The notes under the pieces were generated by a model. The model saw nothing but the letters and a program-made list of their open reading frames with translations, did not search any database and was not told the DNA's origin. The translations under genes and the position numbers were made by a program. A stretch of 11,495 nt of DNA from Bacteroidota bacterium (GTDB taxonomy: Bacteria; Bacteroidota; Bacteroidia; Chitinophagales; Chitinophagaceae): contig JAEYOL010000045.1 of the NCBI GenBank assembly GCA_023411775.1, forward strand, positions 1-11,495, read 5' to 3'. The stretch's first letter is position 1; each line of letters begins with the position of its first letter. Of the stretch, positions 1 to 6,366 are shown piece by piece.

Positions 1-1003
1 CAATATAAACCAGCCTCTCTTTTTCGCCCGCATGATCTCCATCGTTATCCTCGCTGATGAGATTGCCGTATTCATCAAAAACAAATTCATGCGTATTGCG
101 CAAACCAGAAGCAAATATTTCAAAATCGCTTCCATCAGGATTGCTGCGGGCAATGACGCCACAATTGGGGTATTCCCATTTTTTCCCGGTTTGATCCACA
201 CCATTAAAACCGATATCACCGATCTGCCAGTAAATTCTGCCATCAGGACCCATTTCCACACCCGACATGCCGTGACCGCTAAATCCGATGTGTATGCCAT
301 AGCCATGCGAAATAGAAGTTTTATCATCAGCAATACCATCTCCGTTTTTATCTTTCATTCTCCACAGGTCAGGACCAACTGCTACAAACAGATCTTCTTT
401 GGTCTTGAGAAGGCCGCCTGCCACGTCGGTCACTTCATCATGAAAATCATCAACAACCAATTGTGACTGGTCGGCCACGCCATCCCCGTCAGTATCCTTT
501 AACCGGTATACATTTTCCTTTTCGATGGTCATGTCGCGCCAGTCGTGCGAGCCATCGCCATTCAGGTCTTTCAGCCAGGTATTGTTTTTACTGTTTTCAG
601 GTGAAAGGGTGCTACGCAAAAAGGCCCGCTTGTCTTCTATACTCTGCAATTGTATGGAAGGGATCTCCCAGTCCTGGTGACCACGGATATCAAACTCGGA
701 GTTCTTTTGCCGGTTGGTGGTTACATAGTAAAGGTTCCCATCATCATCAATGTCGATAGCGATGGGTGATATCACCAGCGAATCGACACCCCATAGGTTC
801 AGGGTAAGATTACTGTCAGGTAACCCGGCTTTAAAAACGGAATCGACAGATGCTGCCATGCGTGCCGCCCTGACAGGATCCAGCTGTTTGATACGGGTAT
901 CGACAGGCGACTGCCGGCAGCCGGTCGACATGCCATATAAAGTCGTCATTAATAATATAAATACAGCTGGCTTTATCCTTCTAAGGTGATTTCTATTCTT
1001 CAT
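1..1003 (-). CDS. PQQ-dependent sugar dehydrogenase-like lipoprotein (membrane-bound dehydrogenase group), 3' end outside window
   Basis: The reading frame is open from an ATG at 1003 to the window edge, giving 334 residues with the C-terminus missing. The N-terminus has a basic stretch (residues 2-11), a hydrophobic core and a lipobox STGC with Cys29, so the product should be an exported lipoprotein. From about residue 70 it reads like the six-bladed propeller of the 'putative membrane-bound dehydrogenase' group (DUF7133-like): blade motifs such as SPIAIDIDDDGNLYYV, GMSGVEMGPDGRIYW and the late GLRNTHEFVFDEYGN are typical. Asp-rich loops at 146-154, 170-178, 218-226 and 319-323 have the DxNGDGxxD pattern of calcium sites. 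Family members often continue into HEAT-like repeats and a CxxCH cytochrome domain, which would lie beyond the left edge. Substrate unknown. It diverges from the cytochrome operon at 1183, which fits a shared periplasmic redox role (inference). Confidence 0.85.
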   Translation of the reverse strand, partial: MKNRNHLRRIKPAVFILLMTTLYGMSTGCRQSPVDTRIKQLDPVRAARMAASVDSVFKAGLPDSNLTLNLWGVDSLVISPIAIDIDDDGNLYYVTTNRQKNSEFDIRGHQDWEIPSIQLQSIEDKRAFLRSTLSPENSKNNTWLKDLNGDGSHDWRDMTIEKENVYRLKDTDGDGVADQSQLVVDDFHDEVTDVAGGLLKTKEDLFVAVGPDLWRMKDKNGDGIADDKTSISHGYGIHIGFSGHGMSGVEMGPDGRIYWQIGDIGFNGVDQTGKKWEYPNCGVIARSNPDGSDFEIFASGLRNTHEFVFDEYGNLISEDNDGDHAGEKERLVYI

Positions 1004-1182
1004 AAAATATTACGCTGATGCTACGATGACTTATTATTTGCCTGAAATTAACAACAAACGCGATACAAACCTGATCATTTACGAACTGTCGCAGTTCATC
1101 CCTTATTAGAAACAATCCAGACAATTCATACTTGTACCGGCTCTGCGCCAGGCATACCTTGGCAGTCATTAAACCTTAAACG
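1004..1182. promoter_or_regulatory. Divergent intergenic region with a small inverted repeat
   Basis: This 179-bp AT-rich spacer separates the divergent dehydrogenase-like gene and the DUF1772/cytochrome operon, so promoters for both should lie here. The one clear structure is an inverted repeat at 1083-1097: GAACTG, a three-base centre, CAGTTC. It could be an operator for a dimeric regulator or a small hairpin. I could not identify a convincing Bacteroidota -33/-7 pair (TTG and TAnnTTTG) in either direction. Confidence 0.4.
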
Positions 1183-1650
1183 ATGGGAATCAAAATCACG
1201 CTTTTCATCACCCTGATGATTTATGCCCTTGTGATCAGCCAAAGTCTTTTTTACTTCCTGGCCATGACCCGCACGATGAAAAAAATGCAGGCGCCAACCT
1301 ATATCGAAACCAGGAACCTGTTGACGCGGGCACTGGCTGTACCCCTGCAATGCGTTTATTATATCGCGATGGCCGCCACTGTTCTGCTCGCAGCCTTCTG
1401 CGTAGTCAACCCTACAGGTGTACTATTTATATCCTCTCTTATTGCCCTGGCAGCCCTGCTCGCTGACGCCCTGCTGGCTGTAAAAGGGAATATCCCGCTC
1501 AATGAAATGATCAGCAACTGGACCACGGCTGAATATCCTTCCAACTGGAAAAAATACCAGTTGAAATGGTTCAGACTCTACCATATACGCCAGGTCATCA
1601 ACCTGACAGGTTTTGTAAGCCTGGTTGCAGGCTGGGTATTTGGCGTTTGA
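1183..1650 (+). CDS. DUF1772-like four-helix membrane protein
   Basis: A 155-residue integral membrane protein with four predicted hydrophobic helices at about 5-27, 51-74, 79-100 and 135-154. After helix 3 comes GNIPLNEMISNW (102-113), and before helix 4 comes a W-x-x-Y-x-x-x-W segment followed by YHIR (133-136). This GN-(I/V)-PLNE ... W ... H-x-R pattern is what I know from DUF1772 (anthrone oxygenase-like) proteins, small membrane proteins whose role is mostly unsettled. The ATG at 1183 is the first start in the frame and places helix 1 at the N-terminus. The gene leads a tight plus-strand set: the cytochrome c gene starts 33 bases after its stop. The family call rests on motif resemblance only; an unrelated four-helix protein is possible. 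Confidence 0.75.
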   Translation: MGIKITLFITLMIYALVISQSLFYFLAMTRTMKKMQAPTYIETRNLLTRALAVPLQCVYYIAMAATVLLAAFCVVNPTGVLFISSLIALAALLADALLAVKGNIPLNEMISNWTTAEYPSNWKKYQLKWFRLYHIRQVINLTGFVSLVAGWVFGV

Positions 1651-1683
1651 CTGCCTGCGTAAACAATCATTAAACATTATACC

Positions 1684-2268
1684 ATGAAAAAATTTGCATT
1701 AACCATGACGCTTGCTGTTGCTACTGTAGCAACAGCCATCATTTCCTGTAATAGCGGACCAGGAGCTGCCACAGGAGAAATACAAATCTCACATGACAGC
1801 CTTGTAAAAAGAGGTAGTTACCTGGTCAACGCGATCGGCTGTGACGATTGTCATTCACCTAAAAAGTTTGGACCGCATGGACCGGAGATCATCCAGGAAC
1901 TGCGATTCTCAGGATTCCAGGCAAATGGCATATTGCCAAAAATTGATACCAATGTTTCCAAAAAAGGATGGATCATGTTTGCACCTGATCTTACTGCAAC
2001 GTTTGGCCCCTGGGGTGTGAGCTTCGCTGCGAATATCAGCTCAGACGGTACCGGTATTGGTAACTGGACCGAGGAGCAGTTCATGAGGGCTATCCGTGAA
2101 GGAAAATCAAAAGGGCTGGTGGAAAGCCGTCCGCTGATGCCTCCGATGCCCTGGGAACAATACCGCAACCTCGACGACACGGACCTGAAGGCAATCTTTG
2201 CTTTTCTGAAAACAACCAAACCCGTTGAGAACCGTGTACCAGGCTGGAAAAAGTGGGATGAACTCTGA
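1684..2268 (+). CDS. Monohaem c-type cytochrome, lipoprotein
   Basis: A 194-residue exported electron carrier. The signal peptide ends in a lipobox-like AIISC, making Cys22 the likely lipidated residue, so the protein should be anchored to the periplasmic side of a membrane. The single haem c site is CDDCH (Cys53, Cys56, His57) in the usual RGSYLVNAIGC setting. The sixth ligand is probably a methionine in PLMPPMPW (Met152 or Met155), followed by the typical closing helix with DDTDLKAIFAFLKT. Residues 58-150 form a long insertion between haem motif and Met loop, including GNWTEEQFMRAIREGKS, a feature of the cytochrome c domains that accompany sugar or alcohol dehydrogenases. It lies between the DUF1772-like gene and a 42-residue peptide gene. 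The likely role is accepting electrons from a periplasmic dehydrogenase; the partner is not proven by the sequence. Confidence 0.9.
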   Translation: MKKFALTMTLAVATVATAIISCNSGPGAATGEIQISHDSLVKRGSYLVNAIGCDDCHSPKKFGPHGPEIIQELRFSGFQANGILPKIDTNVSKKGWIMFAPDLTATFGPWGVSFAANISSDGTGIGNWTEEQFMRAIREGKSKGLVESRPLMPPMPWEQYRNLDDTDLKAIFAFLKTTKPVENRVPGWKKWDEL

Positions 2269-2294
2269 TCATTAAAAACTTAATAGACCTTATC

Positions 2295-2423
2295 ATGAAA
2301 AAGAAGATAGAGATCAGCGCATTTATTTTGATTTGCATTATTGTGATCAGTCTTGCCGTGAGAGCTGGCCGTCACCATGACCAGTGCAGGGAATGCAACT
2401 TCGCGGTAAAGAGCGTCAAATAA
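2295..2423 (+). CDS. Small membrane-anchored peptide with HHxxCxxC tail (42 aa)
   Basis: This short frame begins 26 bases after the cytochrome stop and ends 25 bases before a strong terminator, so it occupies the last slot of the operon. The product has a basic start (MKKK), a hydrophobic helix at about 7-22, and a short hydrophilic tail with His27-His28 and Cys31-x-x-Cys34. It could be a signal anchor displaying the tail in the periplasm, or a cleaved signal peptide releasing a 17-20 residue peptide. The CxxC is not followed by His, so it is not a standard haem c site; a thiol-disulfide or metal-binding role is possible. I do not recognise the family. Support for a real gene comes from position, ATG start, membrane-helix composition and the terminator right after it. 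No alignment was possible, so chance remains an alternative. Confidence 0.6.
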   Translation: MKKKIEISAFILICIIVISLAVRAGRHHDQCRECNFAVKSVK

Positions 2424-2448
2424 AACATAACCCCTCAGAATAAACCAT

Positions 2449-2478
2449 CCTGCAAGCGAAAGTTTGCAGGTTTTTTTT
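2449..2478 (+). terminator. Intrinsic terminator of the cytochrome operon
   Basis: A nine-pair stem (one G-T pair) runs from 2449-2457 to 2462-2470, closed by a GAAA tetraloop at 2458-2461 and followed directly by eight T residues at 2471-2478. This is a textbook rho-independent terminator for the plus strand and marks the end of the operon that begins at 1183. Read on the minus strand there is no T tract after the stem, so it should not work well for the convergent VOC gene. Confidence 0.88.
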
Positions 2479-2493
2479 GCTTCCATTCAACTC

Positions 2494-3153
2494 TTATTCG
2501 TCTTGCATGATAATAGTCGCTGATTTATCGCCCTGGGTAAACCGGGCCTTAAACCAATACCTCCCTCCCGGTCGGTCAGTTGGGTACCAGTGACGATGTT
2601 CGTTTACGATAATAAAAAGACCATCATCATCGCCCAGGGCAATGAATCCATCGCCCGGGGGTTGGCGGTGAAAATAATTGAGGCTATATTCTTTGATCAA
2701 ATGTTCCGCATAGGGACGGGCCTCCGGGACTACGATACCCAGCTCGCTGATCGAGCATACTGATGAGCCATCAAAAGGCTTGTCGGAATGATTATCGAGT
2801 TCGAACCGAGCGATAAACTCCACGATATTTCCATTGTTGTCGAAAAAATATAATGCTTTCGCATTCCAGTTGACAAAATTGGCGACAGTATCATCGTCTT
2901 TCACCGGTATCAATGACAGGTTTGCGCCGGCCCAGCTATGTGCCTGTGAAAATTGATTTGAAGGAATATTAAATGCAAAATGATATACGCCTCCGGCCGA
3001 ATTATCTTTTTTAAAAACAAGGGTAGAAAGTCCGGCGGATAATTTCAGCGTGTGATTATCTTCATACAGTATATCCATGCCGAGGTTGTGGTGGTAGAAA
3101 TGCCGTGTCTGGCTGATATCTGCACACAGGAGTTGCACCTCATGAATATTCAT
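2494..3153 (-). CDS. VOC superfamily protein (glyoxalase/extradiol dioxygenase fold)
   Basis: A 219-residue cytoplasmic protein with two VOC-like modules. The first (about 1-117) shows the family hallmarks: NIHEVQLLCADISQTRHFYHHNLGM at the start, YHFAF at 57-61 and LYFFDNNGNIVEFIAR at 101-116. His4, His58 and Glu112 sit where VOC enzymes place metal ligands. The second module (about 134-215) starts with SISELGIVVPEARPYAEHL and ends with a HRHWYPTDRP segment common in Bacteroidota and Bacillus members, but its metal site is less clear. VOC enzymes act on glutathione or bacillithiol adducts, catechols or antibiotics; the substrate cannot be told here. It seems to be a single-gene unit: a terminator for the upstream minus-strand genes lies at 3206-3269, so a promoter should sit between there and the ATG. 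It converges with the cytochrome operon. Confidence 0.85.
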   Translation of the reverse strand: MNIHEVQLLCADISQTRHFYHHNLGMDILYEDNHTLKLSAGLSTLVFKKDNSAGGVYHFAFNIPSNQFSQAHSWAGANLSLIPVKDDDTVANFVNWNAKALYFFDNNGNIVEFIARFELDNHSDKPFDGSSVCSISELGIVVPEARPYAEHLIKEYSLNYFHRQPPGDGFIALGDDDGLFIIVNEHRHWYPTDRPGGRYWFKARFTQGDKSATIIMQDE

Positions 3154-3205
3154 GGAGTTTCATTTTGGGAGTTTATTTGCAGATGCAAAATCCTTACCAT
3201 CCTGA

Positions 3206-3269
3206 AAAATAATAAAAAAAAAGTGACAGCTACTGGCAGCACCGCTGAGAACCGCCAGGCCATCACTTT
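3206..3269 (-). terminator. Nested-stem intrinsic terminator of the minus-strand unit
   Basis: Read on the minus strand, a seven-pair outer stem (3263-3269 with 3220-3226, AAAGTGA/TCACTTT) encloses a five-pair inner stem (3254-3258 with 3233-3237, CTGGC/GCCAG). The outer stem runs straight into a T-rich tract with nine consecutive T residues and then ATTATTTTT. It lies just after the 36-codon ORF and before the VOC gene, so it should end the unit that starts at the glycosyltransferase gene. The large internal loop makes it less compact than the terminator at 2449. Confidence 0.6.
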
Positions 3270-3292
3270 AAACCTACCATTGCTTAAACAGC

Positions 3293-3403
3293 TTACAATA
3301 CCGGTCGTATGTCGCTGAATAAGATCTTTGCTGCCCCCTTGCCCATCACAGATAACCTGATGGCAAATGCGGCGATCTCGAAAAAGTGTACTATACTTTT
3401 CAT
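3293..3403 (-). CDS. Possible small protein (36 aa), unknown function
   Basis: An ATG at 3403 opens a 36-codon frame that ends with TAA at 3293-3295. The peptide (MKSIVHFFEIAAFAIRLSVM at the start, then GKGAAKILF) is amphipathic and mostly helical in composition, with basic residues in the second half. The ATG lies 18 bases after the stop of the secreted-protein gene, and the spacer carries the same 14-bp sequence found just ahead of that gene's own start. The terminator at 3206-3269 follows after a short gap. These points favour a translated last gene of the unit. I do not recognise the protein with confidence; it could also be an untranslated 3' segment. Confidence 0.45.
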   Translation of the reverse strand: MKSIVHFFEIAAFAIRLSVMGKGAAKILFSDIRPVL

Positions 3404-3406
3404 GAT

Positions 3407-3420
3407 TACTTTATTTAATA
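3407..3420 (-). repeat. 14-bp spacer repeat, copy 1
   Basis: On the minus strand this reads TATTAAATAAAGTA and lies between the stop of the secreted-protein gene and the ATG at 3403, three bases before that ATG. It is identical to 4000-4013. Being AT-rich and directly ahead of two start codons, it may act as a translation-initiation (leaderless or S1-type) element, since Bacteroidota starts rarely use strong Shine-Dalgarno sequences. Function is inferred. Confidence 0.5.
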
Positions 3421-3421
3421 A

Positions 3422-4000
3422 TTACCAGTTTGAAGTTTTGAAATAGCTGCCAGCAGCAGACTTATCCTGGCTAAACCTGATGACCAACCATTGCTGCCCA
3501 TCTTCTGTCTTCTCAAACGACCAGTAATAGGTCGTAGGTTTCAGTTCTTCTTTTTTCGCAGGGCGATCGAAATTGCTGCTTTTAGCACAGGAATAAAATC
3601 CACGATAGTTGCCTTTATCGGGGTAAATGGTAAATGACTGATCCAATTCATTCACACGTATTTTCCCTTTTTGATAGGTAAACGCTTCAGTACTGCAATA
3701 GCCTGTATGCGTTTTGATCACCAGGAAAAATTCAGCCTCCCCGTTTTCTGTGAAATTGAAAGCAACGGACCGGGTATAAGGATTACCGATATATTTTTTC
3801 CCGTCATAACTCCACCAGTTGCTCATCGAAAACGAGCCATTCAGCCATTTACCCACCAGTGCGGCCGGAATTTTGTCATAGGATTGAACTGCTTTGGTGG
3901 TATCCGCCCATCGCGCATTTGCGATCACAACCGATACCAGCATCGCTACTACCAGGAATATTTTTTTTGTCTGCATGATTTTAGAATTTAAGGGCTTCAT
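3422..4000 (-). CDS. Secreted protein of unknown function (lipocalin-like in style)
   Basis: The frame encodes 192 residues from the ATG at 4000. An internal ATG at 3976 would give MQTKKIFLVVAMLVSVV..., a compact signal peptide ending in ANA, and is a serious alternative start. I keep 4000 because it follows the upstream stop by 20 bases and directly abuts the 14-bp spacer repeat. The mature part has no lipobox. It contains KIPAALVGKWLNGSFSMSNWW, YTRSVAFNFTENGEAEFFLV, a late YYWSFE and QQWLVIRF, alternating aromatic and polar residues as in small beta-barrels that begin with a 'GKW' strand (lipocalin or DUF-type exported proteins of Bacteroidota). Two cysteines in the mature protein (in GYCSTE and YSCAKS) might form a disulfide. 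No function can be assigned. It lies between the hemerythrin-like gene and the 36-codon ORF in one probable transcript. Confidence 0.78.
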   Translation of the reverse strand: MKPLNSKIMQTKKIFLVVAMLVSVVIANARWADTTKAVQSYDKIPAALVGKWLNGSFSMSNWWSYDGKKYIGNPYTRSVAFNFTENGEAEFFLVIKTHTGYCSTEAFTYQKGKIRVNELDQSFTIYPDKGNYRGFYSCAKSSNFDRPAKKEELKPTTYYWSFEKTEDGQQWLVIRFSQDKSAAGSYFKTSNW

Positions 4001-4013
4001 ACTTTATTTAATA
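4000..4013 (-). repeat. 14-bp spacer repeat, copy 2
   Basis: This copy, identical to 3407-3420, lies in the 20-base spacer between the hemerythrin-like gene and the secreted-protein gene. Its last two bases form the first two of the ATG at 4000. Flanking bases differ between the copies, so the identity is confined to the element. Confidence 0.5.
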
Positions 4014-4020
4014 CAATCAT

Positions 4021-4701
4021 CTAAGCCACCATCATCCCTTCCGACAGGTTCTCCTGCACGAGGCGGAATCGCTCGGGAGAAAGTTCTTTTTCCGCGACGC
4101 CTACCAGGAAATTAAAAACAGGCTGCGGCGCGTTTTTCTCCGTCGCTTTTAACCAATGGCATATTTCAGCGTTGCTCAGCCCGCGCATCATCCAGGCGCT
4201 GAACAGTTCCATTTCTTTCGGGTCGATAGACGCTACGATCCGCTGATTGAGCGCGATCAGCTCAGCATCGGTATAATAGCGCCATAACACTTTGTTCAAA
4301 ACCGCTTCTTCCCTGGCCATGTGCTCCAGGTTAAAGATCATAAAACTGGTAAAGGCCTTATTGATCGCCTGGCCTGTTTCGATCTTTACACCAGCTTTAA
4401 TGGCATGTTGGTATACCATCAGTAAACCTCGCAGGTTCTCAGACAACTGATGGTCTTTTTCATGCTCCTGTTCGAACGCATCCACCAGTGAAGGTTCATA
4501 CTGCTGGATAGCCGGTAATACAAATTCATCTTCGTGTTTCGCGTGTCCGTCAAACACCTCGGCGACAAGTCTCACTTTCGCCAAAGCCGCTGCGGCTTCA
4601 TTCGAATCTGTAAACGAGGTTTGCTGGAGGGTCAGTGAAGTATCATACAACATTGCCCTCAGCGCCTTGTGCACCTGGTTGAAAATATTATATCGTGACA
4701 T
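4021..4701 (-). CDS. Hemerythrin-like (HHE) diiron protein
   Basis: A 226-residue soluble, probably cytoplasmic helical protein. Candidate iron ligands in order are His11, His53 with Glu57 (HAKHE), His80 with His84 (HEKDH), and His127 with Glu131 or Glu132 (HMAREE), the spacing expected for a four-helix hemerythrin domain over about residues 5-140. A C-terminal extension of roughly 85 residues (LSNAEICHWLKATEKNAP, ELSPERFRLV) goes beyond the usual domain and is probably also helical. Hemerythrin-like proteins bind oxygen or take part in iron and nitrosative stress responses; none of these can be chosen from sequence alone. The ATG at 4701 puts His11 at the usual place near the N-terminus. It follows the glycosyltransferase gene after 58 bases and precedes the secreted-protein gene by 20. 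Confidence 0.88.
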   Translation of the reverse strand: MSRYNIFNQVHKALRAMLYDTSLTLQQTSFTDSNEAAAALAKVRLVAEVFDGHAKHEDEFVLPAIQQYEPSLVDAFEQEHEKDHQLSENLRGLLMVYQHAIKAGVKIETGQAINKAFTSFMIFNLEHMAREEAVLNKVLWRYYTDAELIALNQRIVASIDPKEMELFSAWMMRGLSNAEICHWLKATEKNAPQPVFNFLVGVAEKELSPERFRLVQENLSEGMMVA

Positions 4702-4759
4702 CGGTTTAAATATTTACGTTGCTGAACGCAACTTTGATTAACAATAATTTTACTTTCCT
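4702..4759 (-). promoter_or_regulatory. Short spacer with palindromes ahead of the hemerythrin-like gene
   Basis: Within 58 bases there is a perfect 10-bp palindrome TAAATATTTA (4707-4716) and an inverted repeat GTTGC-TGAAC-GCAAC (4718-4732), both just upstream of the start at 4701. They could be an operator or part of a secondary promoter, or an mRNA hairpin affecting translation. AT-rich palindromes occur by chance, so this is only a candidate. Confidence 0.3.
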
Positions 4760-6115
4760 TTATGCCGCCGCATCACTTACAATGACAGACGGTTTGCTAT
4801 TTACCGGTTTGGTGAGTAAAGCCGATACATATCGTGCGCAGAGTTCACCGGGATTATACCTGCTAAACTCCTGGCTCATCTTTTCCGCATTCGTTCTGTA
4901 TGTGGTATCAGATAATATCTGTTGAGTCGCTTTACGTATCTGGGCAGGCTTTGGCTTTTCTGTGCGCAGGTTGATTCCCAGTTTGAAATAACCAATCCGT
5001 GCGCAGATCTCGTTCTTACCCTCGTGAACACCCGCTACTACCATGGGCAGGGCATTCTGAATGCCGAGCATCACACCACCATAACCACCATTGGTGATAT
5101 ACGCGTTGGCGTAGGGCATCACCTGGTCAAAGGGAATAAAATCCTCGATGATGATATTACGTTGCGGGAATCTTTGTCTCAGTTCTTCTGTCATGGACCC
5201 ACCCGTGGTGCATACGACCAATGTATCCGTTCCTTTGAAAGCTTCCAGCGTAGGAACCAGTAATTTTTCTACATCACCTTCCACCGTGCCCTGTGTAACC
5301 AGGATCACGTTGTTGAATTGCGACAGGCGCGGATCATACCAGCTGGCTGATTTTTTGGAAGAATAAGGTAACAGGGACCCAATGAATCTCACATTCCTGC
5401 TCATATCACTACGATGGTATTCAAATCCTGGTGTACCGCTCTGCAGGTACAGGTCAGAAGCTTTTACTGAGATATCGAAAATGAATGTGTGACCATAGTC
5501 CACTCCAAATTCGCCCAGCATTTCATATGTCACCTTATTGGCCCTGCGAAACAGGACCCTGTTTGTGATATACCTGAGAAAAGCCTGGCGAAGCTTTCCA
5601 AAAACGGTGTAAGATGGCGTCAAACCAAGCCCGGTGGGTGGCAGGTCGCGGGAATTTTCCATGAGTGGCGCAATACCGACACCTACCACCGGAACACCAA
5701 ATACTTTTTTTACCAGGGGAATGGCAGTAAACGTACATTCAGCTATGACGAGGTCGAAGGGAAACTCTTTCCTGATCTCTTTCATATCGGCGACAAACTT
5801 TGGCGCCTGTTTGACAAAAACATGAATGAGGTCAAAAACGAGTTTTTTGATCTTATTATTGATCTTTTCTCTTTCGGGAATAAGTTCAGCGAGGTTGTCG
5901 CCGGTAAAATCCATGGCTTTTACATAGGGATAGAACGGAATGCCGAGTTTTGCGATCTTTTCGGAATAGCTCATCCCGGTGTACCATCTTACATCGCATC
6001 CATTTTGCTGCAGGTGTTTGGCAAGACCCGTCAATGGATTCACATGTCCTTCTGCGGGCATGCTGGCAAACAGTATTCGTTTACCGATTAGCGCTTCCAC
6101 GTTGTCACGGTTCAT
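4760..6115 (-). CDS. GT1-family glycosyltransferase (UDP-glycosyltransferase-like, MGT style)
   Basis: With the ATG at 6115 the product has 451 residues and starts MNRDNVEALIGKRILFASMP; the frame is open for another 201 bases upstream, but that part has no family resemblance and the family N-terminus sits here. It has the GT-B two-domain layout: an acceptor half beginning ASMPAEGHVNPLTGLAKHL, where His24 matches the catalytic base, and a donor-binding half with LVTQGTVEG (about 273-280) and ITNGGYGGVMLGIQNALPMVVAGVHEGKNE (about 340-369). The last segment takes the place of the plant and bacterial donor motif, with NGG in place of the usual HGG and EGKNE in place of DQ-type ends. No signal peptide or membrane helix, so it is cytoplasmic. 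It likely transfers a sugar from a nucleotide donor to a small hydrophobic acceptor; both are unknown. It heads the minus-strand unit and diverges from the sensor kinase at 6367. Confidence 0.88.
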   Translation of the reverse strand: MNRDNVEALIGKRILFASMPAEGHVNPLTGLAKHLQQNGCDVRWYTGMSYSEKIAKLGIPFYPYVKAMDFTGDNLAELIPEREKINNKIKKLVFDLIHVFVKQAPKFVADMKEIRKEFPFDLVIAECTFTAIPLVKKVFGVPVVGVGIAPLMENSRDLPPTGLGLTPSYTVFGKLRQAFLRYITNRVLFRRANKVTYEMLGEFGVDYGHTFIFDISVKASDLYLQSGTPGFEYHRSDMSRNVRFIGSLLPYSSKKSASWYDPRLSQFNNVILVTQGTVEGDVEKLLVPTLEAFKGTDTLVVCTTGGSMTEELRQRFPQRNIIIEDFIPFDQVMPYANAYITNGGYGGVMLGIQNALPMVVAGVHEGKNEICARIGYFKLGINLRTEKPKPAQIRKATQQILSDTTYRTNAEKMSQEFSRYNPGELCARYVSALLTKPVNSKPSVIVSDAAA

Positions 6116-6366
6116 GATTAAAAAAGGTTTAATGGTTAATGTTTCGAATAGACTGTAAATATGCACACAAACCTTTGCGTAAAGGAAGAGCGGAATGGAT
6201 GAGTTGTTTTGATACTTGCACCAATTGCGATGGCCCGGTAATTTCCGATGCAGTTCATGCCCGGTTTTTATCATTGCATCCCGATAGGCTGCCACTTCAT
6301 GACTACAAATACTCAATTTGTATCATCATTGGTTATATTTGATATTACCTAAAATTTGTGGCGTAG
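6116..6366. promoter_or_regulatory. Divergent intergenic region between glycosyltransferase and sensor kinase
   Basis: This 251-bp spacer should hold promoters for both divergent genes. On the plus strand, TATATTTG at 6334-6341 matches the Bacteroidota -7 consensus TAnnTTTG exactly and lies 25 bases before the GTG at 6367, but I see no TTG at the usual -33 distance. No equally good match was found for the minus strand. The minus-strand frame stays open over 6116-6316, yet its translation shows no recognisable motif and I treat it as non-coding. Confidence 0.4.

Noticed and set aside
32..989. Three plus-strand open frames at the left end
   Set aside because: They lie opposite a continuous minus-strand frame with a lipoprotein signal and clear family motifs; the plus-strand translations have no recognisable domain.
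1851..2338. Minus-strand frames opposite the cytochrome gene
   Set aside because: The plus strand has a lipobox, a CxxCH haem site and a methionine loop; the opposite frames show nothing recognisable.
3052..3318. Plus-strand frame of 88 codons
   Set aside because: It overlaps the start of the VOC gene and runs through the A tract and stems of the minus-strand terminator.
6116..6316. N-terminal extension of the glycosyltransferase frame
   Set aside because: The extra 67 residues do not resemble the family, while the protein starting at 6115 begins where GT1 enzymes do; this stretch is more likely the promoter region.
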